Shown here: one piece after another, positions 4,840-5,700 of the stretch
Position numbering within the stretch: position 1 is the stretch's first letter
Layout of the letters: each line of letters begins with the position of its first letter
NCBI GenBank assembly: GCA_900549355.1
Contig: UROA01000118.1
Span: 1 to 5,700 of the forward strand
DNA: 5,700 nucleotides
Source of the DNA: an uncultured Collinsella sp.
GTDB taxonomy: Bacteria > Actinomycetota > Coriobacteriia > Coriobacteriales > Coriobacteriaceae
Direction: 5' to 3'
Notes under the pieces: generated by a model
Told to the model about the DNA's origin: nothing
What the model saw: the letters and a program-made list of their open reading frames with translations, nothing else
The model's database searches: none
Made by a program: the position numbers and the translations under genes

Positions 4840-5700
4840 ATGGCTAAGTTTGACATCATCGCCGCGACCGGTTGCCCGACCGGCATTGCGCACACCTTCA
4901 TGGCGAAGGAGGCGCTGGAGAAGGCAGCTGCCGAGCGCGGTCTGACCATTAAGGTCGAGACTCATGGCCAGGTCGGTGTCGAGAACGAGCTCACCAAGAG
5001 TGAGATCGCTGGCGCCAAGGCCGTCGTCGTCGCAGCCGATAAGGATGTCCAGGCCGAGCGTTTCGCCGGCAAGCCCATGGTTTCCGTTGGTGTTTCCAAG
5101 GCCCTGTCCGTTGAGGCCGCCGGTAAGTTGATTGACCGCGCGCTCGCCGCTAAGGGCGACAGCACGGTTGCAGCCGCTGCCGATGTCGAGGACGAGGTTG
5201 AGGAGAAGGAGTCCATCGGCCACATCATCTACAAGCACCTCATGAACGGCGTCAGCCACATGCTGGTCTTCGTCGTTGCTGGTGGTGTTCTGACCGCCGT
5301 TTCGTTCCTGTGGGGCATTACGTCCTTCGATTCGACGGCGTCTGACTACAACAGCTTTGCTGCGATGCTCAAGATCATCGGCGGCATCGCCATGAACCTC
5401 ATGGTTCCGGTGCTTTCCGCCTACATCGCCGAGTCCATCGGCAAGCGCCCGGCGCTCGTCCCCGGCTTTGTTGCCGGTATGATCGCCATCCAGGGCCTGC
5501 CTGTTAACGCCGAGACCGGCATGATCGACGCCGGTGGCGCCGGCGTGGGCTTCGGCTTCCTGGGCGGCATCGTCGGCGGCTTCCTCGCCGGCTATGTCAT
5601 CCTGCTGCTCGAGAAGGTCTTTGCCGGTCTGCCCAAGAACCTGGACGGCCTCAAGGCTATCTTCCTGTACCCGCTGTTCTCGACGGCTATCGTCGGCCTG
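4840..5700 (+). CDS. PTS fructose-family transporter, EIIB-EIIC fusion (3' truncated by the window)
   Basis: The open frame runs from ATG 4840 to the right edge without a stop (287 codons seen). Residues 1-100 are a fructose-type EIIB domain with the TGCPTGIAHTFMA signature (10-22); C12 is the expected phospho-cysteine. An Ala/Glu/Asp-rich linker (about 101-125) leads to the EIIC membrane domain, starting at YKHLMNGVSHMLVFVVAGG. Hydrophobic segments lie at about 139-160, 176-198, 205-222, 236-257 and 273 onward, with the family-typical AYIAESIGKRPALVPGFVAG and GFLGGIVGGFLAGYVILLLEK. The permease takes up a sugar and phosphorylates it using phosphate passed from HPr and EIIA. No EIIA domain precedes EIIB, so EIIA must be C-terminal or encoded separately. 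Fructose is the family default; mannosylglycerate or another hexose is possible. The flanking RpiR-family regulator supports sugar-responsive control. Confidence 0.93.
   Translation, partial: MAKFDIIAATGCPTGIAHTFMAKEALEKAAAERGLTIKVETHGQVGVENELTKSEIAGAKAVVVAADKDVQAERFAGKPMVSVGVSKALSVEAAGKLIDRALAAKGDSTVAAAADVEDEVEEKESIGHIIYKHLMNGVSHMLVFVVAGGVLTAVSFLWGITSFDSTASDYNSFAAMLKIIGGIAMNLMVPVLSAYIAESIGKRPALVPGFVAGMIAIQGLPVNAETGMIDAGGAGVGFGFLGGIVGGFLAGYVILLLEKVFAGLPKNLDGLKAIFLYPLFSTAIVGL

Noticed and set aside
4604..4945. 113-codon plus-strand open frame spanning the divergent promoter region
   Set aside because: It has no good ribosome site, enters the PTS gene in another frame, and its Arg-rich C-terminal part is typical of a shadow frame.
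4738..5259. 173-codon minus-strand open frame opposite the start of the PTS gene
   Set aside because: It overlaps the clear EIIB coding sequence and its ribosome site, and its Leu/Gly/Asp-rich product is a shadow of codon bias.
1..5700. CRISPR arrays, transposases, tRNA or rRNA genes, or a new defence-type system
   Set aside because: No direct-repeat array, transposase-like frame, terminal repeats or RNA-gene signature was seen. All sizeable coding regions belong to familiar families.

Overview
The window reads as an ordinary chromosomal segment of a high-GC, anaerobe-type actinobacterium. The best guess is Coriobacteriia, possibly Collinsella. That is inferred from the GC-rich third positions, the actinobacterial tlyA-nadK-recN order joined directly to xseA/xseB, and a neighbouring fructose-family PTS permease. 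No search was run, so the genus is tentative. I see no mobile element, CRISPR array, tRNA, rRNA or clearly novel system.

Region 1 (1-3650, + strand) is a tightly packed housekeeping operon. It holds the acidic C-terminal end of a truncated gene (probably xseA), then xseB (exonuclease VII small subunit), tlyA (rRNA 2'-O-methyltransferase), nadK (NAD kinase) and recN (SMC-like DNA repair ATPase). tlyA/nadK overlap by 4 bases and nadK/recN by 11, which suggests translational coupling. The set combines DNA repair and processing (Exo VII, RecN), ribosome modification (TlyA) and NADP supply (NadK).

Region 2 (3651-3709) is the short gap between convergent genes. It holds a perfect 11-bp inverted repeat that probably ends transcription from both sides.

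Region 3 (3710-5700) is a sugar-uptake locus: a MurR/RpiR-family regulator (HTH + SIS) on the minus strand, divergent from a PTS fructose-type EIIB-EIIC permease that runs off the right edge. The 272-bp region between them is relatively AT-rich and is the most informative non-coding part of the window. It carries a perfect TGAAAG-N3-CTTTCA palindrome, an overlapping larger dyad, further TTTCA/TGAAA half-sites, a palindrome over a possible regulator -10 box, and two GC-rich hairpins in the permease leader. The simplest reading is that the regulator senses a sugar phosphate through its SIS domain and controls the permease, and perhaps itself, from these sites.
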